DNA of 23,885 nucleotides from Tissierellia bacterium. Its GTDB lineage: Bacteria > Bacillota_A > Clostridia > Tissierellales > Peptoniphilaceae. Location: positions 1 through 23,885 of the forward strand of contig JAAZCH010000046.1 of the NCBI GenBank assembly GCA_012513395.1. The letters are read 5' to 3'. This document shows, piece after piece, positions 16,953 through 23,885 of the stretch; positions within the stretch are counted from its first letter, which is position 1; each line of letters starts with the position of its first letter. The notes under the pieces were generated by a model that did not search any database, was not told the DNA's origin, and saw only the letters and a list, made by a program, of their open reading frames with translations. A program made the position numbers and the translations under genes.

Positions 16953-18545
16953 TTATTTTTTGTAAGAATTCATCTGAAGAACTTTTCCTTTTTGTGCTTT
17001 GGATTTTAAATAATCATTATAGATTTCTCCCAGTATAGTGGCTTCAAAATATTCTTCCCCTTCAACTATTTTGGTCTTTACTAAGCCTATAATCTCTAAG
17101 ATATTGAGCATCTTTTTTCCGCCCTGAGTTTTAATCAACTCGGAATTGTCTAAAGTATTAATAAATTTAATCAAATCATCAAGTAGTTTTTTATAATTAT
17201 CATTTTTCCTGCCTATATATTGTCTCAATGTGTCTTCTCTAAATATGGCAGTTAAAAAATTTGCCACTACTTCATCTGGATGAGATATTACAAAGTACGC
17301 AAATCTGTTGGTTAAATAAATTTCGTCATCTTCCTTAACTCCCGCCAATCCATTTGAAAGCAGTATCGCTACTGCAAATTGTATTAATTCCTTAGCATTT
17401 TCCTCTGAATGTTCTGAAGAGTCCAGTTTTATTAGTACGTTTTCATCCATCAATTTCTTTAAGGATTTGGCACTAAGTCGTCTCGTCTTATTTGTAAGTT
17501 TAGGTTCTTCTTGGTTGGAAAGTTCGTCCATATAAAAGCCCATAGTCAATATTCCTGAAATTTCATTATTTTCGGATAGCTCGTTGTCACTTATTGCATT
17601 TACTAAATCCAATGGAGTTACGGGATATTTTAGAGATAAATTGTTTTTTAATACTAATATATTTTCTTTGCATTTAATTATACTTTTTAAAACTTCTTCC
17701 TTGCTTTTATCTCTTCTCGCCTCAAGGGTCATTAGAAATTCTAGCATATCAATAAATATCTCCAAATCTCCTTCTACAATAAAATTTCCTGATTCGGTTT
17801 CCTTCATAAGAAAATCATAATAGTCCAAATTGTATATATTTATTTCTTCATTACTAAAAAGTGCATACTTAATCGTATCACTAAAATGTTTAAAAAAATT
17901 ATAAATAGAAACTTGATCATAGTTTTCCATCATGCTAAGTGTATGTTTAGAAAAAAGCTCGTCTATTTGTTGTAGCTGATTTTTCATAAGTCTTGGTAGT
18001 ACCACATTGTCAAAAAACACATCTGTGTCATCATCTACAAAATACTCATCGTAAATTCCATCCACAACTATGCGTTCCTCTTCAGTAAGCACTATAAAAT
18101 TGGAGTACAAAATAGTATCCCCTATTTCAAAATCAAAAAAAGAAAGTCCAAATAGTAAATCTCCTTTTTCCAAATTTAAATCTGAATCTGTGACCAAAGT
18201 TTCAAAAACAGAAGATTTTAAATCCACAACGTGAACACTTCCTCCCACTCTATGATTTAAAACTTCAAAAAATCCAACTTTAGAATTAAATTCGAAATCG
18301 TCTTTAACCTTATTGTAAATTGTTGCATTGTCGTACTCATATTGTCCGATAAGTTTTGACAACTTTTCTTCTACGCTCATATTTATACCAGTAGATATCA
18401 ACAAGAGTTCGTTTTCTTCTTTGGGCAAGTTTTTTATCTTGCTAGTAGGCAAGCCATATGTTTGAAATATCTTCTTGTATATATTTTTTTCATTCTTTTT
18501 TACATATTCAAAAAGAGATCTTAAATCCTTAATTTTAGAGTTCAT
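16953..18545 (-). CDS. Unrecognised 530-aa cytoplasmic protein
   Basis: I cannot name a family for this protein. It has no signal peptide or membrane segment and is acidic, with long helical stretches. Residues about 90 to 155 (FFEVLNHRVGGSVHVVDL, later LNLEKGDLLFG) look like a small beta-barrel, a pattern I associate with uncharacterised clostridial proteins, some of them bearing SEC-C motifs; no SEC-C cysteines are present here. The C-terminal 60 residues (LNILEIIGLVKTKIVEGEEY then FEATILGEIYNDY) resemble a winged helix. Both readings are tentative. The start ATG has a good AGGAGG site. It is a single-gene unit ending at a strong terminator and divergent from hpf, sharing with it a 316-bp spacer that contains DnaA boxes. 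Confidence 0.8.
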   Translation of the reverse strand: MNSKIKDLRSLFEYVKKNEKNIYKKIFQTYGLPTSKIKNLPKEENELLLISTGINMSVEEKLSKLIGQYEYDNATIYNKVKDDFEFNSKVGFFEVLNHRVGGSVHVVDLKSSVFETLVTDSDLNLEKGDLLFGLSFFDFEIGDTILYSNFIVLTEEERIVVDGIYDEYFVDDDTDVFFDNVVLPRLMKNQLQQIDELFSKHTLSMMENYDQVSIYNFFKHFSDTIKYALFSNEEINIYNLDYYDFLMKETESGNFIVEGDLEIFIDMLEFLMTLEARRDKSKEEVLKSIIKCKENILVLKNNLSLKYPVTPLDLVNAISDNELSENNEISGILTMGFYMDELSNQEEPKLTNKTRRLSAKSLKKLMDENVLIKLDSSEHSEENAKELIQFAVAILLSNGLAGVKEDDEIYLTNRFAYFVISHPDEVVANFLTAIFREDTLRQYIGRKNDNYKKLLDDLIKFINTLDNSELIKTQGGKKMLNILEIIGLVKTKIVEGEEYFEATILGEIYNDYLKSKAQKGKVLQMNSYKK

Positions 18546-18773
18546 TAATACCCTCCTGAGTACTATAAGTATAAATCAATTTTACTAATAAATAAAGTCC
18601 ATCATCTATTTGCAATATTTTTTAAATATTTTACTTTTAATTTACTTACTTTACGCGATATTAACATATATATCCACATGCCTAACCTTTATATATCCTT
18701 ATCCACAAAGTTTTCAACATTATCCACACCTAGGCGACCTTTTGTTCCTTTTATCACATAAGAAATTTATCTA

Positions 18774-18803
18774 TTGCATTATTAGCTGATAATAGGGTAA
18801 TAT
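18774..18803 (+). promoter_or_regulatory. hpf: Candidate hpf promoter
   Basis: TTGCAT (18774-18779) and TAATAT (18798-18803) are 18 bp apart and would start a leader of about 50 nt for hpf. Both boxes depart from consensus, so this is a moderate call. The DnaA boxes lie about 45 to 105 bp upstream of the -35. Confidence 0.4.
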
Positions 18804-18810
18804 ATTTATA

Positions 18811-18837
18811 ACTTAATATTTACAAAGCATATTAAGT
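18811..18837 (+). promoter_or_regulatory. Perfect 9-bp inverted repeat in the hpf leader
   Basis: ACTTAATAT and ATATTAAGT, separated by 9 nt, lie just upstream of the AGGAGG site (18849-18854) of hpf. The element could be an operator at the transcription start or an RNA hairpin near the ribosome binding site. The pairing is all A-T except for one base pair in each arm, so as RNA it would be weak. Confidence 0.45.
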
Positions 18838-18861
18838 AATGAAGTAGCAGGAGGACATATT

Positions 18862-19398
18862 ATGTTAATCAATTTTACAGGAAAAAATGTACAGGTTACA
18901 GAAGACATGAAACAAATGGCAGAATCCCAATTGAACAAATTGGATAAATATTTCGATGAAGAAATTAGGTGTAATGTTACATTTTCCGAATTTAGAGAAA
19001 ACTCTGTAGTGGAAATAACCATTAATCTTCCTGGATCGTTTATCAGATCAGAAGTGTCTGATCCAGACTTGAGAACAGCATTGGACAGAGCCACAGACAG
19101 GTTAGCTAGACAAATTAGAAAACACAAAACTAAACTGAAAAAGAAATATCAAGGTAAAGAAACAATTCGCATCGATAATATACCTGATTGGCCAGTTCAA
19201 GATGACTCAAGTGACAGTGACAAAATTTTAAAAACCAAAACATTTTCTACTAGACCAATGTCTGAAGACGAAGCAATTCTTCAGCTAGAATTGGTAGGTC
19301 ACAACTTCTATGTTTTCAACAATTCAGAATCGAATCAACTAAATGTATTGTACAAAAGAAAAAATGGAGGTTATGGACTCTTAGTGCCAAATGAATAG
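18862..19398 (+). CDS. hpf: Ribosome hibernation promoting factor, long form
   Basis: HPF binds the 30S decoding region in slow or starved cells and joins ribosomes into inactive 100S dimers. The 178-aa length and two-part layout mark the long form: an N-terminal S30AE/YfiA domain (residues 1 to about 100, MLINFTGKNVQVTEDMKQM, with basic RLARQIRKHKTKLKKKY at its end), a linker, and a C-terminal dimerisation domain (about 120 to 178, TFSTRPMSEDEAILQLELVG then NVLYKRKNGGYGLLVP). A GCAGGAGG site precedes the ATG. It is a single gene with its own terminator; the secA gene that often follows hpf in Firmicutes is not here. Confidence 0.96.
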   Translation: MLINFTGKNVQVTEDMKQMAESQLNKLDKYFDEEIRCNVTFSEFRENSVVEITINLPGSFIRSEVSDPDLRTALDRATDRLARQIRKHKTKLKKKYQGKETIRIDNIPDWPVQDDSSDSDKILKTKTFSTRPMSEDEAILQLELVGHNFYVFNNSESNQLNVLYKRKNGGYGLLVPNE

Positions 19399-19410
19399 AA
19401 AATTTTAATA

Positions 19411-19441
19411 ATAACGTCTTAGCCATAAGCTAAGACGTTAT
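19411..19441 (+). terminator. Bidirectional terminator between hpf and mazF
   Basis: A perfect 13-bp stem (ATAACGTCTTAGC and GCTAAGACGTTAT) with a 5-nt loop lies between the convergent hpf and mazF genes. T-rich tails are short on both sides but the stem is strong, and the position suits termination of both transcripts. Confidence 0.8.
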
Positions 19442-19460
19442 TTATGTATTTGATCTTAAA

Positions 19461-19817
19461 TTATTCAATGTCTTCTAGTTCTAAAGACGTTAGAATTGCA
19501 TTGTCTATATCAGCCATTCTTCTTCTATCAAATTTACCTATTTTATCTTTTAAACGCTGTTTATCAATTGTCCTTATTTGTTCCAAAAGTACCACGGAAT
19601 CCTTTGGAAGCCCAAATTTTTCACTGGCATTAATCTTAACGTGAGTAGGAAGCTTAGTCTTATTCATCCTTGACGTTATTGGTGCAACTATTACTGTTGG
19701 AGAATACTTATTCCCTACATCATTTTGTATTATTACAACAGGTCTAATTCCACCCTGCTCCGAGCCTAAGACAGGACTGAGATTTGCGTAGAAAAGATCT
19801 CCTCTCTTAACTACCAT
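19461..19817 (-). CDS. mazF: MazF/EndoA-type mRNA interferase
   Basis: This 118-aa protein is a type II toxin endoribonuclease of the MazF/NdoA family that cleaves single-stranded mRNA at short motifs. Residues at the Bacillus subtilis EndoA catalytic positions are conserved at the same numbers: Ser19, Arg25 ([12 protein letters not shown]) and Thr48 ([10 protein letters not shown]), so it should be active. No antitoxin gene lies beside it: the upstream neighbour is the AcpS-NnrD fusion, ending 12 bp before. In Bacillus the order is acpS, then alr, then antitoxin, then toxin, so the locus looks like that cluster with the middle removed. The ribosome binding site is poor (AAAGG about 14 nt from the ATG, inside the upstream gene), suggesting weak or coupled translation. 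Confidence 0.94.
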   Translation of the reverse strand: MVVKRGDLFYANLSPVLGSEQGGIRPVVIIQNDVGNKYSPTVIVAPITSRMNKTKLPTHVKINASEKFGLPKDSVVLLEQIRTIDKQRLKDKIGKFDRRRMADIDNAILTSLELEDIE

Positions 19818-19829
19818 ATTTATTTTTTA

Positions 19830-21005
19830 TTACCTTTCTTCCAAAATTCGAAATACATCGTCCAAACCGTCAATTATATCCCTTGCGACCATAGAGGTTT
19901 TTGACTTCTTTTTACTAGCAATCTCTCCACTCAAAGAGTGAATGTATACCCCTAAACTAGCAGCATCCAAAAGTTCATAGCCTTGGGCTACTAAAGATGC
20001 AATTATCCCTGCTAAAACATCTCCACTGCCAGCAGTAGCTAGACCTGAATTTTCCCTATCAATTATTTCTAAGGAATTACCATCTGTAATTATAGTTTTA
20101 GAGTCTTTCAATACTAAAACTACATTATAAACTTTTGCAAAATCCTTAGCCAGAGAATAAAGTCTTTCTCCAGGCGCAACTACTTCTCCTGTAAGTCTGC
20201 TAAATTCCATGATGTGTGGAGTTAGAATTACTTTAGCCTTTTTAGATATTAAATGGGTTAAATCTTCTGCTAGCATATTGATTCCATCTGCATCAATAAT
20301 AAGCTGAATATCTTCAGCCAAAAGTCGTCGTAACACTTCTCTTTTATTTCGATTGATTCCGACACCACATCCAAATAACACGCTGTCCATTCTTGCTAAA
20401 TCCTTAAAAGGACTAGAGTCTTTTAAAATTACTTCAATATGCATGGTAGAAAGAGGTGAAAAAATCTCGTCTTCTTCACTAACGTAATGATATGTAAGTC
20501 CGCAACCTGATTTTAATGCTGCAGTACTAGAGAGATATCCTGCCCCTACCATTCCTCTTGAACCTGTAATAATCATAGACTTTCCAAATGTTCCTTTGTG
20601 GGATTTATCCAATCTCGGTCTATACAATTCTATCACTCTACTTGGAATATCTACCCCATTTCCATCTATTAATGCAACTGTAACAGCAAAATTGCCATCA
20701 TGTGTGGCTGAAAGTAAAAATTTTTTGCCTCTAGCTTCTCCTCTTGGTGCACCTAAATTAGAGTGAAATATTTTTATGCTTTTAAAAGTCAAACCTTGGG
20801 TAAAACCTGTTCCCAAAGCTTTTGCAATAGATTCTTTAAAACTAAAAAGAGCTGCAATGGTTTCAGCTTTATTATTCCTAGCTCTAATATAATCTATTTC
20901 TAAGGGATTGAAAATTCTTTCAATAAATTTGCTTCCAAATTTATTGTATATCCTCTCCACCCTACTTATATCTACTATATCTATTCCAATATTTTTATAA
21001 TTCAA
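19830..21005 (-). CDS. Fusion of holo-ACP synthase (AcpS) and ADP-dependent NAD(P)H-hydrate dehydratase (NnrD)
   Basis: The 391-aa product joins two enzymes normally encoded separately. Residues 1 to about 115 are AcpS, which moves phosphopantetheine from CoA to acyl carrier protein: GIDIVDISRVERI with metal-binding Asp9, and LFSFKESIAKALGTGF with Glu58. Residues about 118 to 391 are the YjeF C-terminal/NnrD kinase-like domain that repairs hydrated NAD(P)H: GKSMIITGSRGMVGAGYLSS, IDADGINML, ILTPHIMEFSRLTG and the GSGDVLAG anion-hole motif. The NnrE epimerase domain usually fused in front of NnrD is absent. The reading frame runs through both parts without a break. The start is TTG at 21005 with a GGTGATGG site; a stop codon lies just upstream in frame. 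mazF follows after 12 bp. Confidence 0.9.
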   Translation of the reverse strand: MNYKNIGIDIVDISRVERIYNKFGSKFIERIFNPLEIDYIRARNNKAETIAALFSFKESIAKALGTGFTQGLTFKSIKIFHSNLGAPRGEARGKKFLLSATHDGNFAVTVALIDGNGVDIPSRVIELYRPRLDKSHKGTFGKSMIITGSRGMVGAGYLSSTAALKSGCGLTYHYVSEEDEIFSPLSTMHIEVILKDSSPFKDLARMDSVLFGCGVGINRNKREVLRRLLAEDIQLIIDADGINMLAEDLTHLISKKAKVILTPHIMEFSRLTGEVVAPGERLYSLAKDFAKVYNVVLVLKDSKTIITDGNSLEIIDRENSGLATAGSGDVLAGIIASLVAQGYELLDAASLGVYIHSLSGEIASKKKSKTSMVARDIIDGLDDVFRILEER

Positions 21006-21112
21006 TATCCATCACCATTTTATATTATACTACAATTATTTTAATAATACACAATTTAATCAAATTTTATACTCTTTAGAGTTCTCCAAAAGTTTTTTAA
21101 TCTAGGGATTTA

Positions 21113-21121
21113 TGTTATAAT
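21113..21121 (+). promoter_or_regulatory. Extended -10 promoter of the aldo/keto reductase unit
   Basis: TG-T-TATAAT at 21113-21121 is an ideal extended -10 element; the -35 area is only T-rich. Transcription would start near 21128, just upstream of the GGGAGG ribosome binding site (21133-21138). Confidence 0.6.
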
Positions 21122-21145
21122 TTATTGGTGTTGGGAGGTATAATG

Positions 21146-22276
21146 ATGAAAAAAATTGAATTTATTAATGATGATATAAAAGTTTCACGTTTAGGCTTCG
21201 GTCTAATGAGATTGCCCGTTATAGAAAATGATAATGGACAAATAGATTATAAAAAATCTAGAGAACTGGTGGAATCAGCAATAGAAAATGGTATTACATA
21301 TTTTGACACTGCATATGTGTATCATAATAACCAAAGTGAAATATTTGCGGGAGAAATGTTTAGAGACGGTTTAAGAGAAAAGCTATATCTTGCTACGAAA
21401 TTACCTGTGTGGAAAATAGATAAAGAAGAAGACTTCTTTACATTGTTAGATACAGAGTTGCAAAGACTGCAAACTGACTATATAGATTTTTACTTGCTCC
21501 ATTCCCTAGATAAAAATCGTTTCAATATGGTAAAGGAAAAAAATGTTTACCATAATGCTATGAAGTCCAAAGCAGAGGGAAAAATCCGTTACTTAGGTTT
21601 TTCATTTCACGACGATATAAGTGTATTTAAGGAGATAATAGACACTTATGATTTTGACTTTTGTCAGATACAATTAAATTATCTAGATGAAAACTATCAA
21701 GCAGGGTTAGAGGGAATGAGATATGCCAAGTCCAAAGGTTTGGGAGTAGTAGTTATGGAACCTTTAAGAGGAGGACAATTGGCTAGACTGCCTCAGTCCA
21801 TTATAGATAATTTAGACGGTAATATGCCAGCCGAGCTGGCTTTAAGCTATTTATATAATATGCCGGAAGTTGATGTCGTACTAAGTGGTATGAATGAACT
21901 TTTTCAAATTGAAGAAAATTCTAAAACAGCTAGCGAAGTACTTCCAGATTCTCTCTCCAAGGAAATTTTAGAAAAAATTGATTATTTAAAAAATGAAATT
22001 CATTCTAGAATAAAGGTGGATTGTACAAGATGTAATTACTGTATGCCCTGTCCTACTGGTGTAAAAATCCCCAGCGTATTTGCAGCTTACAATAATAAAT
22101 ATATTTTTGAAGATAATGACAAGTATCAAAAAAATTATAAAGAGCTATTGAATGATAAATCGGGACAACCTAATTGTATCGAGTGTGGACAATGCGAAGA
22201 TGCATGTCCTCAACATCTAAGCATTATAGAAGATTTAAAAAAGGCTCATAAAGACTTAATTGGAGGAATCGAATGA
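21146..22276 (+). CDS. Aldo/keto reductase with C-terminal 4Fe-4S domain
   Basis: This NAD(P)H-linked oxidoreductase has an N-terminal TIM-barrel aldo/keto reductase domain and a C-terminal ferredoxin-like part, a family common in anaerobic Firmicutes with unknown physiological substrate. From the ATG at 21146 it is 376 aa. The catalytic tetrad is visible: Asp54 and Tyr59 in FDTAYVYHN, Lys85 in LATKLP, His119 in YLLHSLD. The cluster cysteines are 293, 296, 299 and 302 (CTRCNYCMPCP) and 344, 347, 350 and 354 (CIECGQCEDACP). The ribosome binding site GGGAGG at 21133-21138 suits the ATG at 21146 (7-nt spacing) better than the ATG at 21143; a TTG at 21125 in the same frame lies before the site and is unlikely. 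The next gene overlaps by 4 bp. Confidence 0.94.
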   Translation: MKKIEFINDDIKVSRLGFGLMRLPVIENDNGQIDYKKSRELVESAIENGITYFDTAYVYHNNQSEIFAGEMFRDGLREKLYLATKLPVWKIDKEEDFFTLLDTELQRLQTDYIDFYLLHSLDKNRFNMVKEKNVYHNAMKSKAEGKIRYLGFSFHDDISVFKEIIDTYDFDFCQIQLNYLDENYQAGLEGMRYAKSKGLGVVVMEPLRGGQLARLPQSIIDNLDGNMPAELALSYLYNMPEVDVVLSGMNELFQIEENSKTASEVLPDSLSKEILEKIDYLKNEIHSRIKVDCTRCNYCMPCPTGVKIPSVFAAYNNKYIFEDNDKYQKNYKELLNDKSGQPNCIECGQCEDACPQHLSIIEDLKKAHKDLIGGIE

Positions 22277-22821
22277 AAAAAAAGTTTATCTTGTTGTTCT
22301 TAGCTCTTGCAATACTATCTGGATGCCAGGAGAAAAAAACCATAACTCCTGATAAAGTTGACGATACTAATTCCAAAGTAACTGTTGAAGACTCCAAAGA
22401 TACTGTGGATGTTAGTAAAGTTGACGATGAAAAACTGAATACGAATGAAGATGCCGAAGAAGATCATGAAGAAAATTCTAATGATGAAATTGAAATTAAT
22501 ACTTCAGTTGAAGAAGAAGTAAAAGTTTTGGAAAAAAATTCTGATTATATATCTTTAATAAAAATGAGCCAAACAGGGGCATCTGGAAAAGAAATTCACG
22601 TCTTAGAAGATCTAAAAGGTTCTATCAAAAATATAGTAATTCCAGATATTCCAAATATGGAACCGAATTACAACTATTTAGTATTTTTAATGGATTCAAA
22701 TAACGGCGATATTACTTTAACTGATATCGAACGAGGACTAATTAAAATAGAAAGTGAAAACAATGAATACTTATCTCAATTAAAAGAGTTGTTGTATGCT
22801 CCAGAAGATGATAAGAATTAA
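22273..22821 (+). CDS. Small acidic lipoprotein, function unknown
   Basis: This 182-aa protein begins with a clear lipoprotein signal peptide (MKKKFILLFLALAILSGC, lipidated Cys18). A low-complexity linker of about 65 residues, rich in Asp, Glu, Lys, Asn, Thr and Val, follows, and then a C-terminal domain of about 90 residues (LIKMSQTGASGKEIHVLEDL onward) that I do not recognise. The linker carries the repeated unit KVDD, encoded by an identical 13-bp stretch TAAAGTTGACGAT at 22353 and 22416. Its ATG overlaps the aldo/keto reductase stop (ATGA) with GGAGG inside that gene, so they are co-translated. An ABC exporter gene follows. A role at the cell surface is likely; nothing more can be said. 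Confidence 0.85.
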   Translation: MKKKFILLFLALAILSGCQEKKTITPDKVDDTNSKVTVEDSKDTVDVSKVDDEKLNTNEDAEEDHEENSNDEIEINTSVEEEVKVLEKNSDYISLIKMSQTGASGKEIHVLEDLKGSIKNIVIPDIPNMEPNYNYLVFLMDSNNGDITLTDIERGLIKIESENNEYLSQLKELLYAPEDDKN

Positions 22822-22851
22822 AATAAATTGGTGAACATAGGGGGTGCTAAT

Positions 22852-23885
22852 ATAAAAATTAAAAATTACACGAATAGAGAACTCTTAGGAAGATTTTTAC
22901 CTTATTTTGTGCCATACAAAGCATTAATATTTTTTGATTTGTTTTGTGCAAGTCTAACTACTATAAATGAACTTGCTCTTCCTATGATATTAAGGTATAT
23001 GACTAATCTGGCAAGCACCGACATAGGTAGCATGACTTTGGGTTTAATCATTAGAATCTCATTGTTGTATACTTTATTAAAAATTATAGATATATTGGCT
23101 TATTATTTTATGAATAATATAGGTCATGTAACTGGCGCAAAAATCGAGACAGACATGAGAAGAGATATATTTTCTCACCTGCAACAATTAAGTACTTCCT
23201 TTTATAATGAAAATAAAGTTGGAAAACTGATGGCTCGTATAACTAATGATTTATTTGATGTTACAGAATTTGCCCATCATGGTCCAGAGGAATTTTTTAT
23301 TGGAGCAATTAAACTAATTGTGTCTTTTGGGATTTTGGTTAGAATTAACGCTCCATTGACTCTTATTCTTTTTACCTTGATACCATTTATGATAATAACT
23401 AGCTCTAAAAAGAACCGAATAGTTAGACAAATGATGTCAAACCAAAGAAGTCATATAGGCGAGTTGAACTCAAGTATTGAAGATAATCTTTCTGGGATTA
23501 ATGTTGTAAAAAGTTTTACAAATGAAGAATATGAAATTGGAAAATTTGAATTAGACAATTTAGAATTTTTAGACATTAAGAAAGGAACGTATAGGGGATT
23601 ATCCGCTTTTCATGCGATAACTAGAGTGTTTGATGCCCTTATGTACATTACAATTATACTAGTTGGAGGAATATTTTTAGTAAATGGAAGCCTAGAACCT
23701 GGAGATTTATTTGCCTTTGTATTGTATGCAAATGTCCTTACAGCTACTATCCGTAGAATTGTAGAGTTTTCTGAAGCCTTCCATAGAGGCATGAGTGGTA
23801 TAGAGAAGTTTGTGGAAATAATGGATACAGGAATCGAAATATTCGATGAAGATGATGCAGTTGAACTAGAAAATGTCAAAGGCAA
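22852..23885 (+). CDS. ABC exporter (fused permease-ATPase type), partial; apparent AUA start
   Basis: The frame is open to the right edge, about 344 codons, and encodes the membrane domain of an MsbA/LmrA-like exporter. Visible are the N-terminal elbow and helices (NRELLGRFLPYFVPYKALIF and on), the intracellular loop KIETDMRRDIFSHLQQLSTS followed by FYNENKVGKLMARITNDL, and the region IEDNLSGINVVKSFTNEE, all typical of this class. The ATPase domain lies beyond the window. No ATG begins the frame at the expected place: the sequence GGGGGTG (22840-22846) is well spaced from an ATA at 22852 that gives the normal family N-terminus. In-frame GTG (22831) and TTG (22828) lie before that site and have none of their own. 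It is probably the third gene of the operon; its substrate is unknown. Confidence 0.88.
   Translation, partial: MKIKNYTNRELLGRFLPYFVPYKALIFFDLFCASLTTINELALPMILRYMTNLASTDIGSMTLGLIIRISLLYTLLKIIDILAYYFMNNIGHVTGAKIETDMRRDIFSHLQQLSTSFYNENKVGKLMARITNDLFDVTEFAHHGPEEFFIGAIKLIVSFGILVRINAPLTLILFTLIPFMIITSSKKNRIVRQMMSNQRSHIGELNSSIEDNLSGINVVKSFTNEEYEIGKFELDNLEFLDIKKGTYRGLSAFHAITRVFDALMYITIILVGGIFLVNGSLEPGDLFAFVLYANVLTATIRRIVEFSEAFHRGMSGIEKFVEIMDTGIEIFDEDDAVELENVKG

Larger units (their letters stand above)
18546..18861. other. Divergent intergenic region with DnaA-box cluster (possible origin-like element)
   Basis: This gene-free spacer separates the 530-aa gene from hpf. Two perfect DnaA boxes TTATCCACA lie at 18699-18707 and 18720-18728, 21 bp apart start to start. 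An 8/9 match, ATATCCACA, is at 18670-18678 and a weak 7/9 match, TTTTCAACA, at 18711-18719; all are in the same orientation. A very AT-rich stretch (about 18572-18669) lies on one side and a short GC-rich block (CCTAGGCGACC, 18729-18739) follows the last box. Gene direction changes here from all leftward to mostly rightward. The boxes are seen directly; whether this is a replication origin, a DnaA titration site or a DnaA-controlled promoter is open. A weak -10 (TATACT, 18574-18569) may serve the 530-aa gene. Confidence 0.65.

Noticed and set aside
18813..19127. 104-aa open frame on the minus strand opposite hpf
   Set aside because: It is antisense to a clear hpf gene, has no ribosome binding site of note and no recognisable protein features.

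Overview
The window reads as chromosomal DNA of a low-GC, anaerobic, amino-acid-fermenting Firmicute (Clostridia/Tissierellia-like). The evidence is the AT-rich sequence, strong GGAGG-type ribosome binding sites, Firmicute-type proteins (long-form HPF, EndoA-type MazF, XRE-cupin/PotABCD operon) and a complete B12-dependent glutamate fermentation operon. Genus cannot be fixed from sequence reading alone.

Region 1 (1-8447, minus strand) is one tightly packed operon: glmS-glmL-glmE-mal-mesaconase alpha-mesaconase beta-citD-citE-citF (citF runs off the left edge). Together these encode the methylaspartate route: glutamate -> 3-methylaspartate -> mesaconate -> (S)-citramalate -> acetate + pyruvate. 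The 'citrate lyase'-type CitDEF is therefore best read as citramalate lyase. A sigma-A-like promoter lies just upstream of glmS, and a hairpin sits between mal and the mesaconase genes.

Region 2 (8448-12430) is a 456-bp gene-free stretch with a terminator, an unrecognised membrane protein, nagB with a perfect 16-bp palindrome in its leader, and a beta-CASP metallo-beta-lactamase-fold RNase-like protein.

Region 3 (12554-16900) is a polyamine uptake operon, XRE-cupin regulator-potA-potB-potC-potD, with a promoter, a possible operator at the transcription start and a strong terminator.

Region 4 (16922-19441) holds an unrecognised 530-aa protein (minus) and hpf (plus), divergent across a 316-bp AT-rich gap. 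The gap contains two perfect DnaA boxes, one 8/9 box and one weak box, all in the same orientation. All genes left of this gap run leftward and most to the right run rightward, so it is either an origin-like element or a DnaA-controlled promoter region.

Region 5 (19461-21005, minus) carries an AcpS-NnrD fusion followed by a MazF toxin with no adjacent antitoxin. Region 6 (21116-23885, plus) is an aldo/keto reductase with two 4Fe-4S motifs, a small acidic lipoprotein and the start of an ABC exporter whose best-placed start codon appears to be AUA. No tRNA, rRNA, CRISPR array or insertion sequence was seen.
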